Positions 34,818 through 43,545 of a stretch of 64,000 nucleotides of DNA are shown here, one piece after another. This DNA is from JBBQVS01 sp964250805. Lineage in GTDB: Bacteria > Chloroflexota > Ktedonobacteria > Ktedonobacterales > Ktedonobacteraceae. A program made the position numbers and the translations under genes. The stretch covers positions 62,001 through 126,000 of the forward strand of contig CAXUHG010000002.1 in the NCBI GenBank assembly GCA_964250805.1, written 5' to 3'. Below the pieces are notes generated by a model that did no database searches, was not told where the DNA came from, and worked only from the letters and a program-made list of their open reading frames with translations. Positions within the stretch are counted from its first letter, which is position 1; the number at the start of each line of letters is the position of its first letter.

Positions 34818-35415
34818 CATGCTGAATAAACTGTAAGCCATCGTTGAAGTTCTTGATGTAGCGGCAGTTATAGCCTCCTAGCTCCTGCTTTATAGTAGGA
34901 TTGTCAAAGGCTTTTTCGTCACGGCTCAAAAAGCACTTTTGCTCCTCTTTAAGACGAGACTTTAAATCACCGATAATTGCTGCATAAATAATGCTATCTT
35001 GGGGAGAAAGATCAAAAGTGCCTTGATATTTTATTGCTTCTCTAAGATTAGCTACATTGACCTCAATAGACTCGCCTACATTGAGCAATTTGTCAAATGT
35101 AGAAAGAAGAAGGTCAAGTTGCCTGATATAAACGCCTTTCAAAATAGCAGTTGCGGTTATCAAATTTCCTATATCTTCTCTAAAAGGGGTTGATCGCTGG
35201 AGCTTTTTTAGCATTGGAACTAATTTGTTATACATTTCATCTCTTTCCCTCCTTTCACGCATTACCGACTCAAAGGGTTCGCTCAGAATAAAAGTAGGAT
35301 AAACGAGTTTTATCTGTTTGGTTTCTGTAAGTGCTAGAATAGTTGCAGCACTTGCGGCTTGTTCTTGTTCAAAGGTGAGTTCTAACACGAAGTTCGACTC
35401 AACATACACAATCAC
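34798..35415 (-). CDS. PIN-domain ribonuclease-like protein
   Basis: A 205-residue protein with a PIN-like layout: an N-terminal strand MIVYVESNFVLEL (E6 in place of the usual Asp), E46, D140 in LSPQDSIIYAAI and D166 in FLSRDEKAF. These would form the metal-binding acidic cluster of VapC-type RNases, with the first Asp exchanged for Glu. It starts at GTG inside the TGA stop of the upstream PD-(D/E)XK gene (GTGA), so the pair is coupled. It is longer than typical VapC toxins (~130 residues), with extra central helices. No conventional VapB antitoxin is adjacent. Confidence 0.75.
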   Translation of the reverse strand: MIVYVESNFVLELTFEQEQAASAATILALTETKQIKLVYPTFILSEPFESVMRERRERDEMYNKLVPMLKKLQRSTPFREDIGNLITATAILKGVYIRQLDLLLSTFDKLLNVGESIEVNVANLREAIKYQGTFDLSPQDSIIYAAIIGDLKSRLKEEQKCFLSRDEKAFDNPTIKQELGGYNCRYIKNFNDGLQFIQHAIQKAE

Positions 35416-35870
35416 AATTTTTCCTCTATCAAAACTAAAGCATCTTTTATAGCATCCATAAACCCAGAAGCAGCAAGTGTTTTCTCCGGTTCTTCTGCAA
35501 CTTTCTGTGGCTCTATACTAAGACTTGTAAGCCACTGTAGCATTACATACTCTAGCTCTATGACAGGCAGCCTTCGATCAGGTTCTTCAGTAGAGTACCG
35601 CTTAATTACCTCATTCATAGGAAACTCATAAGTAGGTGGTGTATTAAGATCATTCTGTTCAGAATCTTTCCACAAGAAACCCAAGTCTTGAGAGAGTATG
35701 AGAAAGTAGGGAATGTGAGCAGGTAAACCTTCTGCTAACATATTGCGTCGAATATCAATTGCATAGTCTTTTGACATGTACATTCCACCCTTCACCTCTA
35801 CAACAGCAATAGAACCGCCATCTAAATTTTTTACTACAAGATCGGGAACGAACGGACGATAAATTGCCAT
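35412..35870 (-). CDS. PD-(D/E)XK nuclease-like protein
   Basis: A 152-residue protein with VPDLVVKNLDGGSIAVVEVKGG, a textbook PD-(D/E)XK site (P9-D10 ... E25-x-K27) as in restriction endonucleases and Type I HsdR N-terminal domains. The rest is mixed alpha/beta (IDIRRNMLAEGL...PYFLILSQDLGFLWK). The ATG has AGAAGGAG 9 bases upstream. It overlaps the downstream PIN gene by 4 bases. It could be a DNA nuclease, or a recognition or antitoxin-like partner; no methylase or helicase is nearby. Confidence 0.72.
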   Translation of the reverse strand: MAIYRPFVPDLVVKNLDGGSIAVVEVKGGMYMSKDYAIDIRRNMLAEGLPAHIPYFLILSQDLGFLWKDSEQNDLNTPPTYEFPMNEVIKRYSTEEPDRRLPVIELEYVMLQWLTSLSIEPQKVAEEPEKTLAASGFMDAIKDALVLIEEKL

Positions 35871-36032
35871 AATACATCTCCTTCTGTAACTCTTCTCTGT
35901 ACCTGTTGATATTTTCAACGAAATTATAGCTGTGTTTCTCCATCTCTGTCAATGATTTCTCTTTGCACTATCATATCATTGTTTTGTTATCATAATATAC
36001 CAAAGAACTATACCAACGCTCCCAAAAAGAGG

Positions 36033-36038
36033 TACAAT
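36033..36038 (+). promoter_or_regulatory. Candidate -10 for the homocysteine methyltransferase/MTHFR gene
   Basis: TACAAT lies about 45 bases before the ATG. No good -35 hexamer is seen at standard spacing. No SAM or cobalamin riboswitch is recognisable in the ~110 bases upstream. Confidence 0.35.
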
Positions 36039-36082
36039 AGAGGGTAAGTAGTCTTCTTTATCCGGTGGGAGTGGCCTTAGCT

Positions 36083-38008
36083 ATGGAAAATGGATTTCTC
36101 GAACAGTTGCGACAACGCCCTTTGTTGTGTGACGGCGCAATGGGAACGTTATTGTATGCACGTGGTGTGACCTATGAGCAGTGCTTCGATGAGCTGAATT
36201 TGACGAAACCCGAACTTATTCAAGGAATTCATCGGGAGTATATCACGGCTGGGGCACAGATTATCGAGACCAATACCTTTGGTGCCAATCGTGCGAAGCT
36301 TGAAAGTCACGGTTTAGGCAACAAGGTACGCGACATCAACTATCGAGCCGCGAAGATTGCCGCCGAAGCTCGTGATGTGATCGGGCGTGAGGTGTTCATT
36401 GCGGGTGCGATTGGTCCCACTGGGCGCCCGCTACAGGCACCAGACGAACATCGTTTGAGCGAGCTACGCGCGATCTTTCGCGAGCAGATTGGCGCGTTAC
36501 AAGAGGGTGGCATTGATCTCGTCATGCTCGAAACGTTCTCCAATCTCGCAGAACTCCGACAGGCGGTGCTTGCGGCGCAAGAGCTTGGCGGCCTGTCCAT
36601 AGTTGCACAAATGAGCTTTTACGAGGACGGGCATACGCTATCAGGTCAATCACCTGCACGCGTGGCGGCGGTGCTTGGCGATCTAGGTGTCGATGTGATT
36701 GGCGCGAATTGTAGCGTGGGACCAGCCGGAACGCTCGACGCGTTGGAAGAGATGATTGCTTCGACGAAAAATATACTCACAGGTAGCACTCCTCTTTTCT
36801 CGGCGCAGCCCAACGCCGGACTACCCGCACGCATTGATAACCGCTTCTTTTATGTATCGACACCGGACTATTTTGCGGACTATGCCCTGCGCTTCTCAAA
36901 GGCTGGTGTACGCCTGATTGGTGGCTGTTGTGGCACAACGCCGCGCCATATCGCAGCTATGCGCAAAGCTCTTGATGATTGCTACGGTTGCGACTCGCCC
37001 GAAGAGACTTCCCAGGCACAACAGGTACGAGCGAAAGTGACTGCACGTAGCACTGCAACCATCGCCGAACTAATAGAGGCCGAGACGCTACTTCCACAAC
37101 AGGGTACACAGACGCAATTGCAAAGAAAGCTTGCGGCGAAGGATTTTGTGGTGAGTGTCGAACTTGATCCGCCCAAGGGACTTAACCCAACGAAGATTCT
37201 TGAGGGGGCAATGCTGCTCCAAAAAGCTGGCGTCGATTGCATTAACATCGCGGATAGCCCTATGGCACGAGTACGCATGGGATGTATGGCAATGGCACGC
37301 TTGATACAAGACCATTTGGGTATAGAAACCATAATTCACCTCACGACCCGCGACCGCAATTTAATGGCATTACAATCGGAGCTACTCGGTGCCCACGCTT
37401 TAGGTATCCGCAATATTCTCGCGTTGACGGGCGATCCCGTGCGCGCTGGTGACTATCCAAATACAACTGGCGTGTGGGACGTTGATTCTTCGGGATTGAT
37501 TCGTATATTGAAAGGCATGAACGAAGGCCACGACGCAGCGGGTTCCTCTATAGGAGCGCAGGCATCGTTCCATGTCGGCTGTGCCTTGAATTTGAACATG
37601 ACCGACGAGGAAACGGCGCGTGAGATCGAGAAATATCACAGGAAGATAGAAGCCGGGGCGCAGTACATTATGACACAGCCAATTTATGAGACGGCTCCCC
37701 TAACACGCTTTTTACAGCGCGTGGGCACACCACCCATTCCTTTACTACTTGGCTGTATTCCGCTTCATAGCTCACGGCACGCGGAATTTCTGCATAACGA
37801 GGTTCCAGGCATCACCATTCCTGAAAGTGTTCGCACGCGCATGCGCGAAGCAGAAGACGGACACGCGATGGGATTGCAACTGGCTCAAGAACTTCTGCAG
37901 GAGGCGCAAAAGATGATACAAGGTGTCTATCTGACACCCTCTTATGGTCGCTACGATGTTGTGAGCGAATTGACCAGTATGCTGAAAACAAAGGCCGGAG
38001 TTTTGTAA
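36083..38008 (+). CDS. Bifunctional homocysteine S-methyltransferase / methylenetetrahydrofolate reductase
   Basis: A 641-residue fusion. The N-terminal half (~1-300) is a homocysteine methyltransferase with zinc ligands in VIGANCSVGPAG and IGGCCGTTPRHI. The C-terminal half (~345-635) is MetF-like (FVVSVELDPPKG; HLTTRDRNLMALQSELLGAHALGIRNILALTGDP; YIMTQPIYE). It links the folate one-carbon pool to methionine. The ATG at 36083 is preferred, with GGGAG about 11 bases upstream; an in-frame GTG at 36065 lies within that site. Similar fusions occur in Bacillus (YitJ). The next gene starts 7 bases later. Confidence 0.94.
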   Translation: MENGFLEQLRQRPLLCDGAMGTLLYARGVTYEQCFDELNLTKPELIQGIHREYITAGAQIIETNTFGANRAKLESHGLGNKVRDINYRAAKIAAEARDVIGREVFIAGAIGPTGRPLQAPDEHRLSELRAIFREQIGALQEGGIDLVMLETFSNLAELRQAVLAAQELGGLSIVAQMSFYEDGHTLSGQSPARVAAVLGDLGVDVIGANCSVGPAGTLDALEEMIASTKNILTGSTPLFSAQPNAGLPARIDNRFFYVSTPDYFADYALRFSKAGVRLIGGCCGTTPRHIAAMRKALDDCYGCDSPEETSQAQQVRAKVTARSTATIAELIEAETLLPQQGTQTQLQRKLAAKDFVVSVELDPPKGLNPTKILEGAMLLQKAGVDCINIADSPMARVRMGCMAMARLIQDHLGIETIIHLTTRDRNLMALQSELLGAHALGIRNILALTGDPVRAGDYPNTTGVWDVDSSGLIRILKGMNEGHDAAGSSIGAQASFHVGCALNLNMTDEETAREIEKYHRKIEAGAQYIMTQPIYETAPLTRFLQRVGTPPIPLLLGCIPLHSSRHAEFLHNEVPGITIPESVRTRMREAEDGHAMGLQLAQELLQEAQKMIQGVYLTPSYGRYDVVSELTSMLKTKAGVL

Positions 38009-38015
38009 AGAGGTT

Positions 38016-39152
38016 ATGGACAATCAGAAACGCTTCCCAAAACGCTTTGTTAAGATAGTGTTAATCATACTTTTCGTTGTTCTCCTCACTGTGACAGCGA
38101 TTATCGGGACTATTGGTTTGTACTTCTCAAATGTCATTCTCAGTGTCGTTCATTATACTCCTACCTATACACTGGTAGTACTCGATGTAAGTCCTAAGAC
38201 CGTGACGCTTCCCCGCAACGGGAATACGCTAACATCGGGAGAGTTTGAAATTGAGTGGCTCAGTGGTCAGGCAATTGTGGGTCCGGTACTCTCCTTTAAT
38301 GCACGTACAGTGACACGACAAATTCTTCAAAAAGCTGGGTCTCTCGCGCGGGGAACTTTGACCTACTGGACGAGGAACGTCTATGCAGGTAAACTCAAAG
38401 ATATGCTGGGATTAAAGATCAACAACGTGCAAGTTCCTGATTCTTTGGGAAGAATGCCCGCATGGTTTGTATCTGGCAAACGTACCACCTGGGCGTTACT
38501 AGTACATGGTCAAGGGGAAACGCAAGAAGTAACTCTACGATCCTTTCAACCGCTGGCACATCTCGGCTTTCCTCTGCTTGCCATTTCTTATCGCAATGAC
38601 CTCGACTCTCCGGCAAGTCCAGATGGCTTCGATCATCTTGGCGATACTGAATGGCAGGACTTGGAAGCTGGAGCTAAATACGCCCTTGCACACGGCGCAC
38701 AGCATCTAATTCTGTATGGGTGGTCGAAGGGAGGAGCTATTGTCGAGGCTTTCGAGCAGCGTTCACTCTATGCACGTTACGTTCAGGCTCTTGTACTTGA
38801 CGCTCCGATCCTCGATGTACGCTCAACAATTGCATTTCAGGCAAAGCAACGTTCAGTACCTGAATTCATTGCCACTGTTGCCGAAGATATTACCGGTATC
38901 CGCAGTCGCATCAATTTTGATGCACTTGACCAGCTTAAACTGCCTCAGAAAGCAATCCCCGTCTTGCTCTTTCATGGTACCAATGATACGTCAACACCAA
39001 TTGATGTCAGCGATGCGTTCGCGCACATTCATCCTAATCTTGTTACCTATGAGCGCATTCCACATGCAAATCATACTGAATCTTGGAACACTGAGCCACA
39101 AGCCTACGATGATGACTTAATTGCGTTCCTAACACAGAAGCTCCACTTATAG
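38016..39152 (+). CDS. Membrane-anchored alpha/beta hydrolase
   Basis: A 378-residue protein with an N-terminal membrane anchor (~12-38) and an extracytoplasmic alpha/beta hydrolase domain. The nucleophile elbow is LYGWSKGGA (Ser in GWSKG), the acid is probably the Asp in FHGTNDTSTP and the His lies in IPHANHTESW. The oxyanion region is LLVHGQGET. It may be an esterase or peptidase; substrate unknown. It begins 7 bases after the MTHFR fusion gene and has GAGG only 2 bases before the ATG, so translation probably relies on coupling. Confidence 0.85.
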   Translation: MDNQKRFPKRFVKIVLIILFVVLLTVTAIIGTIGLYFSNVILSVVHYTPTYTLVVLDVSPKTVTLPRNGNTLTSGEFEIEWLSGQAIVGPVLSFNARTVTRQILQKAGSLARGTLTYWTRNVYAGKLKDMLGLKINNVQVPDSLGRMPAWFVSGKRTTWALLVHGQGETQEVTLRSFQPLAHLGFPLLAISYRNDLDSPASPDGFDHLGDTEWQDLEAGAKYALAHGAQHLILYGWSKGGAIVEAFEQRSLYARYVQALVLDAPILDVRSTIAFQAKQRSVPEFIATVAEDITGIRSRINFDALDQLKLPQKAIPVLLFHGTNDTSTPIDVSDAFAHIHPNLVTYERIPHANHTESWNTEPQAYDDDLIAFLTQKLHL

Positions 39153-39221
39153 GAAACCGTTCCAGAATCGAGGCAAACTTTCATTCCGACTTCCTGTTCG
39201 TACTGTGTGTAAACCACAACA

Positions 39222-40847
39222 TCACAACCACTGCTTTTTAATGGCATGCAGCACAACGCTTACATAGGTTGAGCCTTGTATGCCAGTGCGTCGGTATTGC
39301 TCTAGGCAACCTGTAAGAACTCGCATGCCCATGTTATGCAAATCCTGGCGTTCGTCGCTCAAAGATGCTATTCGTAGCAGGCATTGTGCCATTAGAGCAT
39401 TCTCTGTAAGCGGATGCATACGTAGGGCAAGGCGTCCCAGAGCATGCTCGTCGTAAGGCGCGTCATAGAACAGACCGCTTTCGGTATCCAACAATTCCTG
39501 ACAAGCGATGTTTACGAGTGCCATAGCCATTTCCAAATATTTCTCTGCTTTCTGTCGCTCATATGCATCGAGAAGAGCTTGTAACAACCAAACATTGTCA
39601 CTTAATTGTCCAGCGAGGACAATACTGCCATAAACAGCATAGTGATACACGCTACCGTCACTGGCAATCATATGTTTGCATAACCAGTCGAGTGTTTTAA
39701 GAGCCATTGTAGCTAACGAGGAATCCTGTAGAACCTGAGATGCTAGGAGATAGGTTGAGATCATACGCGCATTCCAGGAAGTATACACAGTGGTATCCAC
39801 GCTCGGCGCGACTCTTGTCGCACGAGAATAGAGGGCTGGCTCGTAGTACTCTTCATCGGCACTCTGGCTACCACTGAACACACCTACCTCTGGCTGCCAC
39901 AACGTCGTATTGCAATAGAGAATTAAGCGTTGTGCAAGCTCACGCCATTGAGCGTCTTGTGTTGCTTGGGCGGTATGCAGTAGTAGGGAGAGCATAGCAG
40001 CATTCTCTTCGAGCATCTTTTCCGTATGAGGCGTACTCCAATCGCTTGCGGCGGAATAGCGAAAGAAACCGCCCTCCTCCTTATCCCACAGACCGCCATC
40101 ACGCATCTGTTCCAACGAATAGCCTACCATTGCTAACAAATTCTGGGACTCGGTAGACTCATGTGGTGCGAGTTGTAGTAGAAATTCCAATGCATCAGGG
40201 TGTGGGAATTTCAGGTGTTGATGCAGTGTAAAGCCTCCATATTCGTCGTCATAGAGGTCACGCAACACTAAACCAGCTTGCTCCGGTACCTTTCTTAGAG
40301 CGATTTGTTCCTCGTGTTGCAAAGACGTTTCGGTTGGCAGCAATGGAGCTAAACTGGAAGTAAATCGTTGCGAAGTGTGCAGCTCCTGAACCTGTTGCGC
40401 AATCTCTCCACGATGCTCACTATAGTAACGGCGAATATGCCCAAGATAATACAACATTTGTTTCGAGGGCACATACACACCTCCCCACAAAATTTCGCCT
40501 TCGGACGAGAGCAGAACGACACTAGGCCAGCCATTTTGATTGTAACGCGCATTTACATCGGGTCGCATATCGCTATCAACGCGGATAGGAATGTAGTCAT
40601 TGTTGACGACCGCAATCACGTTCTCTTGAGACAACGTTGTTTCATCCATAATATGGCACCACTGGCACCAGGAGGAGGTGATGACCAAAAAAATAGGCTT
40701 ATCCTGCTGGACAGCCTCTTGAAATGCCTCCTCTCCCCATGTACGCCAAGCAATGGTATGGGCACGATTGGGGCGGGACGAGAAACGAAATAGTTCGGAT
40801 AAAGGTAGCGATGCTCCGAGATGATTAGCGGCGAGTTTGCCACTCAT
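39222..40847 (-). CDS. Thioredoxin-domain protein of the DUF255/YyaL (spermatogenesis-associated 20) family
   Basis: A 541-residue protein. Residues ~28-150 are a thioredoxin-like fold with the redox pair C61-x-x-C64 (SSWCQWCHIM) and YNQNGWPSVVLLSSEG. The remainder is an alpha/alpha-barrel glycosidase-like region (YGGFTLHQHLKFPHPDALEFLL; DGGLWDKEEGGFFRYSAASDWSTPHTEKMLEENA). Family members are typically 600-700 residues, so this one is shorter. GGGAG lies 8 bases before the ATG. Biological role of the family is unsettled. Confidence 0.9.
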   Translation of the reverse strand: MSGKLAANHLGASLPLSELFRFSSRPNRAHTIAWRTWGEEAFQEAVQQDKPIFLVITSSWCQWCHIMDETTLSQENVIAVVNNDYIPIRVDSDMRPDVNARYNQNGWPSVVLLSSEGEILWGGVYVPSKQMLYYLGHIRRYYSEHRGEIAQQVQELHTSQRFTSSLAPLLPTETSLQHEEQIALRKVPEQAGLVLRDLYDDEYGGFTLHQHLKFPHPDALEFLLQLAPHESTESQNLLAMVGYSLEQMRDGGLWDKEEGGFFRYSAASDWSTPHTEKMLEENAAMLSLLLHTAQATQDAQWRELAQRLILYCNTTLWQPEVGVFSGSQSADEEYYEPALYSRATRVAPSVDTTVYTSWNARMISTYLLASQVLQDSSLATMALKTLDWLCKHMIASDGSVYHYAVYGSIVLAGQLSDNVWLLQALLDAYERQKAEKYLEMAMALVNIACQELLDTESGLFYDAPYDEHALGRLALRMHPLTENALMAQCLLRIASLSDERQDLHNMGMRVLTGCLEQYRRTGIQGSTYVSVVLHAIKKQWL

Positions 40848-40952
40848 GCCAGAAACTCCCTTCGTTTAACCTTGCACATTGCCAATTCGCATAGTTCTGT
40901 TAGGGGAATAAGAGCGACATAAAAATGGTTGTATATAGTAGTGTAACATATC

Positions 40953-40978
40953 ATCACGTATAATGACGTGATTTTTTT
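40953..40978 (+). terminator. Hairpin with T run upstream of the infC promoter
   Basis: ATCACGT (40953-40959) pairs with ACGTGAT (40966-40972) and is followed by a run of T to 40978. It precedes the infC promoter, so it may end an upstream transcript rather than regulate infC. Confidence 0.55.
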
Positions 40979-40989
40979 GTGAAGAAAAA

Positions 40990-41018
40990 TTGACTTGCAG
41001 CCTACAATATGCTACACT
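40990..41018 (+). promoter_or_regulatory. infC: infC promoter
   Basis: TTGACT (40990-40995), a 17-base spacer and TACACT (41013-41018) form a near-consensus sigma-70-type promoter, about 50 bases before the infC start codon. Confidence 0.7.
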
Positions 41019-41066
41019 TTAGCAATTCAGATAGTGTCTACAAGTTTTTCATAGGAGGATTGGCCT

Positions 41067-41816
41067 ATCAATAGGGATTTTCGGGGCAACGACCGCCCAC
41101 GCGAGACGCGTGTGAACGAGCGCATTCGTGCGCGTGAAATACGTTTAATTGATGAAAACGGTGAGATGATCGGCGTTATGGCACCTATGCGTGCGCTGGA
41201 TATCGCGCGCGACAGAAACCTTGATCTTGTAGAAATTTCACCTAATGCACTACCACCCGTATGCAAGATCATGGACTATGGGCGCCACAAATACGAGCAA
41301 GCAAAAAAAGAGAACGAAGCACGTAAGAATCAAAAGACCATCACGCTGAAAGAGATTCGTATGCGTCCTCGTACCGACGATCATGATATAGAAGTAAAAA
41401 CTCGTAAGATTCAAGAGTTTCTGGCTGAAGGCGACAAGGTGCGCGTAAGCGTACAATTCCGAGGTGCTGAGATGCGACACCCCGACCTCGGTCGTAAGCT
41501 CCTGGATGAGATCGCGGAAGATTTGAAGGGAACCGCCACCATTGAGCGTTCACCGATCATGGAAGGCCGAATGATGTCGATGATTGTCTCGCGTGCCCCC
41601 GGCTGGGAGCCACCCAAGAAACAGGTACCCCCACCAAGTAAGCATAGTGCGGCGGTCGCTGCAAAGGCTTCTCAGGCTCAACAAGGTGCTCCAGTAGATG
41701 AACTGGAAACTGTCCCAACGTCTGCAAATGAAGACAATACTGCAACAGACGAACTGGAAACCGTCCCAACGTCTACAACCGACAACAATATCGCGACGGA
41801 CGAACAAGCCCAATAG
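41067..41816 (+). CDS. infC: Translation initiation factor IF-3, starting with ATC
   Basis: A 249-residue IF-3: N-domain RVNERIRAREIRLIDENGEMIGVMA, linker with ARKNQKTITLKEIRMRPRTDDHDIEVK and C-domain KVRVSVQFRGAEMRHPDLG. The frame is open upstream of the GTG at 41112, and AGGAGG (41053-41058) sits 8 bases before an in-frame ATC at 41067, giving MNRDFRGNDRPRETRVNERI. Non-AUG AUU/AUC starts are the known self-control device of infC. A ~65-residue acidic tail contains a repeated DELETVPTS unit. Unusually, no rpmI-rplT follows; the next gene encodes an S41 protein. Confidence 0.93.
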   Translation: MNRDFRGNDRPRETRVNERIRAREIRLIDENGEMIGVMAPMRALDIARDRNLDLVEISPNALPPVCKIMDYGRHKYEQAKKENEARKNQKTITLKEIRMRPRTDDHDIEVKTRKIQEFLAEGDKVRVSVQFRGAEMRHPDLGRKLLDEIAEDLKGTATIERSPIMEGRMMSMIVSRAPGWEPPKKQVPPPSKHSAAVAAKASQAQQGAPVDELETVPTSANEDNTATDELETVPTSTTDNNIATDEQAQ

Positions 41817-41900
41817 TAAGACTCCAGGTACCATCTGTTATGTATATCTTGTTGTAGAAGACGACTTTGAGTGTGGATCGCACATGACTAACATTGCCCT

Positions 41901-41936
41901 AAAAAGGGTGTAGTCCAATTGGGCTACACCCTTTTT
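41901..41936 (+). terminator. Terminator after infC
   Basis: Arms 41901-41916 and 41921-41936 pair over 16 bases with one G:T pair and an AATT loop, ending in TTTTT. Confidence 0.9.
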
Positions 41937-42057
41937 GTGTCTTTGTTTGTTAAAGAATAGATTGACTTTTCGAGGGCAGGCAACTAAGATACAATTATCT
42001 GTATACATAGCAAAACAAAAAAATATCTGTCTTCAAAGATACGGAGGATAAAAATAC

Positions 42058-43482
42058 GTGAGTAGGTATGATGATCCAAGTTGGTACGAAGAGCAAAACA
42101 CGGTTCCACCAAAACAGCCAACATTCAACGGCAATAACAATGGTTTTACTCCCTATGCATTTGACAATTCGTCCGCAGACGACGAGGACGTGTATCTCCA
42201 TCGACAACGACAACAGCCACAAAAAACTTCTGCACCGCCTCGCAAATGGTATGGACATTTTGTAGGACAATTTCTTGCTGTTGCGGCTCTCGTGGTCATT
42301 GCCTTTTTTGGCGGTTGGTTCAGTCACGAGTTTTTCGGGAATAACTTTGACCAGAACGATTCATCGCGTTCCTATTCACAACTTATCCAACAAGCATGGG
42401 ATACGATAGATCAGCACTATGTTGACCGTAAGGCAGTGAACTACAAAAACATGTCATACAGTGCTATCAATAGTATGGTAGACTCTCTACATGACACTGG
42501 GCATACACGCTTCCTCACGCCACAACAGGTGCAGGCAGAGAATCAGCAATTGAGCGGAACGTACAAGGGCTTTGGATTGTATCTATCCTATAACTCTCAG
42601 AAAAAACTCGTGATTATCGCCTCTACAATTCCTGGCTCCCCTGCTCAGAAAGCTGGTTTTAAGCGTGGAGACGCCATCGTTGCCATAGATGGTCAAGATG
42701 TCAAAGGCAAAGATATTCCAGGCGTAAGTGCGATTCTCGGTAGTAAATCAGGTGACACTGCAATCACAGTACAACGTCCTGGTGTGCAAAACCCGCTTAC
42801 AATTCATGTCACACGCGCCGTGATCAACGTACAAAATGTTGTGATGCATTATATTCCTGAAGATCACATCGCACACATTCAAATTGTACAATTCGCGGAT
42901 GGCGTACCTGACCAATTGAAGGATGCGCTCACACAGGCGAAAAAATTGGGTGCGAACAAAATTATTCTTGATTTGCGCGATGATCCAGGAGGCTATCTGC
43001 AAGGCGCGATTGATACCGCAAGTTACTTTGTCCCTAAAGGCAATGTGCTGCTAGAGCAAGATAGCACAGGACAGAGAACACCTGTGCCTGTTACTGGCAA
43101 TACGCTAGATACGACCAGCACCATTGTCATTCTCACCAACGGAAATACAGCTAGTGCCGCTGAGATTGTGTCGGGTGCATTGCAAGATAACAACAGAGCT
43201 ACCGTTATTGGCGAGCCAACATTTGGCACAGGCACAGTGCTTGAGCAGTACTCTCTTGCTGATGGCTCAGCCCTTTTAATCGGCACGCAAGAGTGGCTTA
43301 CCCCTAAGGGTCATTTCATACGCACCGACAAAATTCAACCGAATATTAAAGTACCTTTGAGTGCAAATAGCGAACCAATCACACCAAATGACGAGAATGC
43401 GGGGAACTTGACAGAGCAGCAGATACTGAGTAGTGGCGATGCACAACTCGATGCCGCGATTAAGTATCTTGAAACGCATTAG
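42058..43482 (+). CDS. S41-family (carboxy-terminal processing) protease-like membrane protein, catalytic Lys replaced
   Basis: A 474-residue protein: cytoplasmic Gln/Asp-rich N-terminus, one membrane helix (~71-93), a PDZ domain (~165-245, GLYLSYNSQKKLVIIASTIPGSPAQKAGFKRGD) and an S41 tail-specific protease domain. The catalytic Ser is S366 (GNTASAAEIVSG). In CtpA/CtpB/Prc the general-base Lys lies 25 residues further in GxGKG; here that position is T391 (FGTGTV). It could be a pseudoprotease or use another base. The start is GTG with GGAGG 10 bases upstream. Confidence 0.9.
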   Translation: MSRYDDPSWYEEQNTVPPKQPTFNGNNNGFTPYAFDNSSADDEDVYLHRQRQQPQKTSAPPRKWYGHFVGQFLAVAALVVIAFFGGWFSHEFFGNNFDQNDSSRSYSQLIQQAWDTIDQHYVDRKAVNYKNMSYSAINSMVDSLHDTGHTRFLTPQQVQAENQQLSGTYKGFGLYLSYNSQKKLVIIASTIPGSPAQKAGFKRGDAIVAIDGQDVKGKDIPGVSAILGSKSGDTAITVQRPGVQNPLTIHVTRAVINVQNVVMHYIPEDHIAHIQIVQFADGVPDQLKDALTQAKKLGANKIILDLRDDPGGYLQGAIDTASYFVPKGNVLLEQDSTGQRTPVPVTGNTLDTTSTIVILTNGNTASAAEIVSGALQDNNRATVIGEPTFGTGTVLEQYSLADGSALLIGTQEWLTPKGHFIRTDKIQPNIKVPLSANSEPITPNDENAGNLTEQQILSSGDAQLDAAIKYLETH

Positions 43483-43483
43483 A

Positions 43484-43545
43484 AGAGCTATCGTATAAAA
43501 ACGACCTGTGATAGTTGTCACAGGTCGTTTTTGTACGATAGCTCT
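43484..43545. terminator. Bidirectional terminator, nested long stem
   Basis: Inner arms 43497-43511 and 43518-43532 (15 bp) and outer arms 43484-43495 and 43534-43545 (12 bp) are perfect, separated by one T/G pair, giving a 28-pair hairpin. A and T runs lie on both sides of the inner stem. It lies between convergent genes and touches the HMG-CoA lyase stop codon. Confidence 0.9.

Noticed and set aside
36039..36082. Possible SAM or cobalamin riboswitch before the methyltransferase/MTHFR gene
   Set aside because: The leader is too short, and no conserved box of either class is visible.
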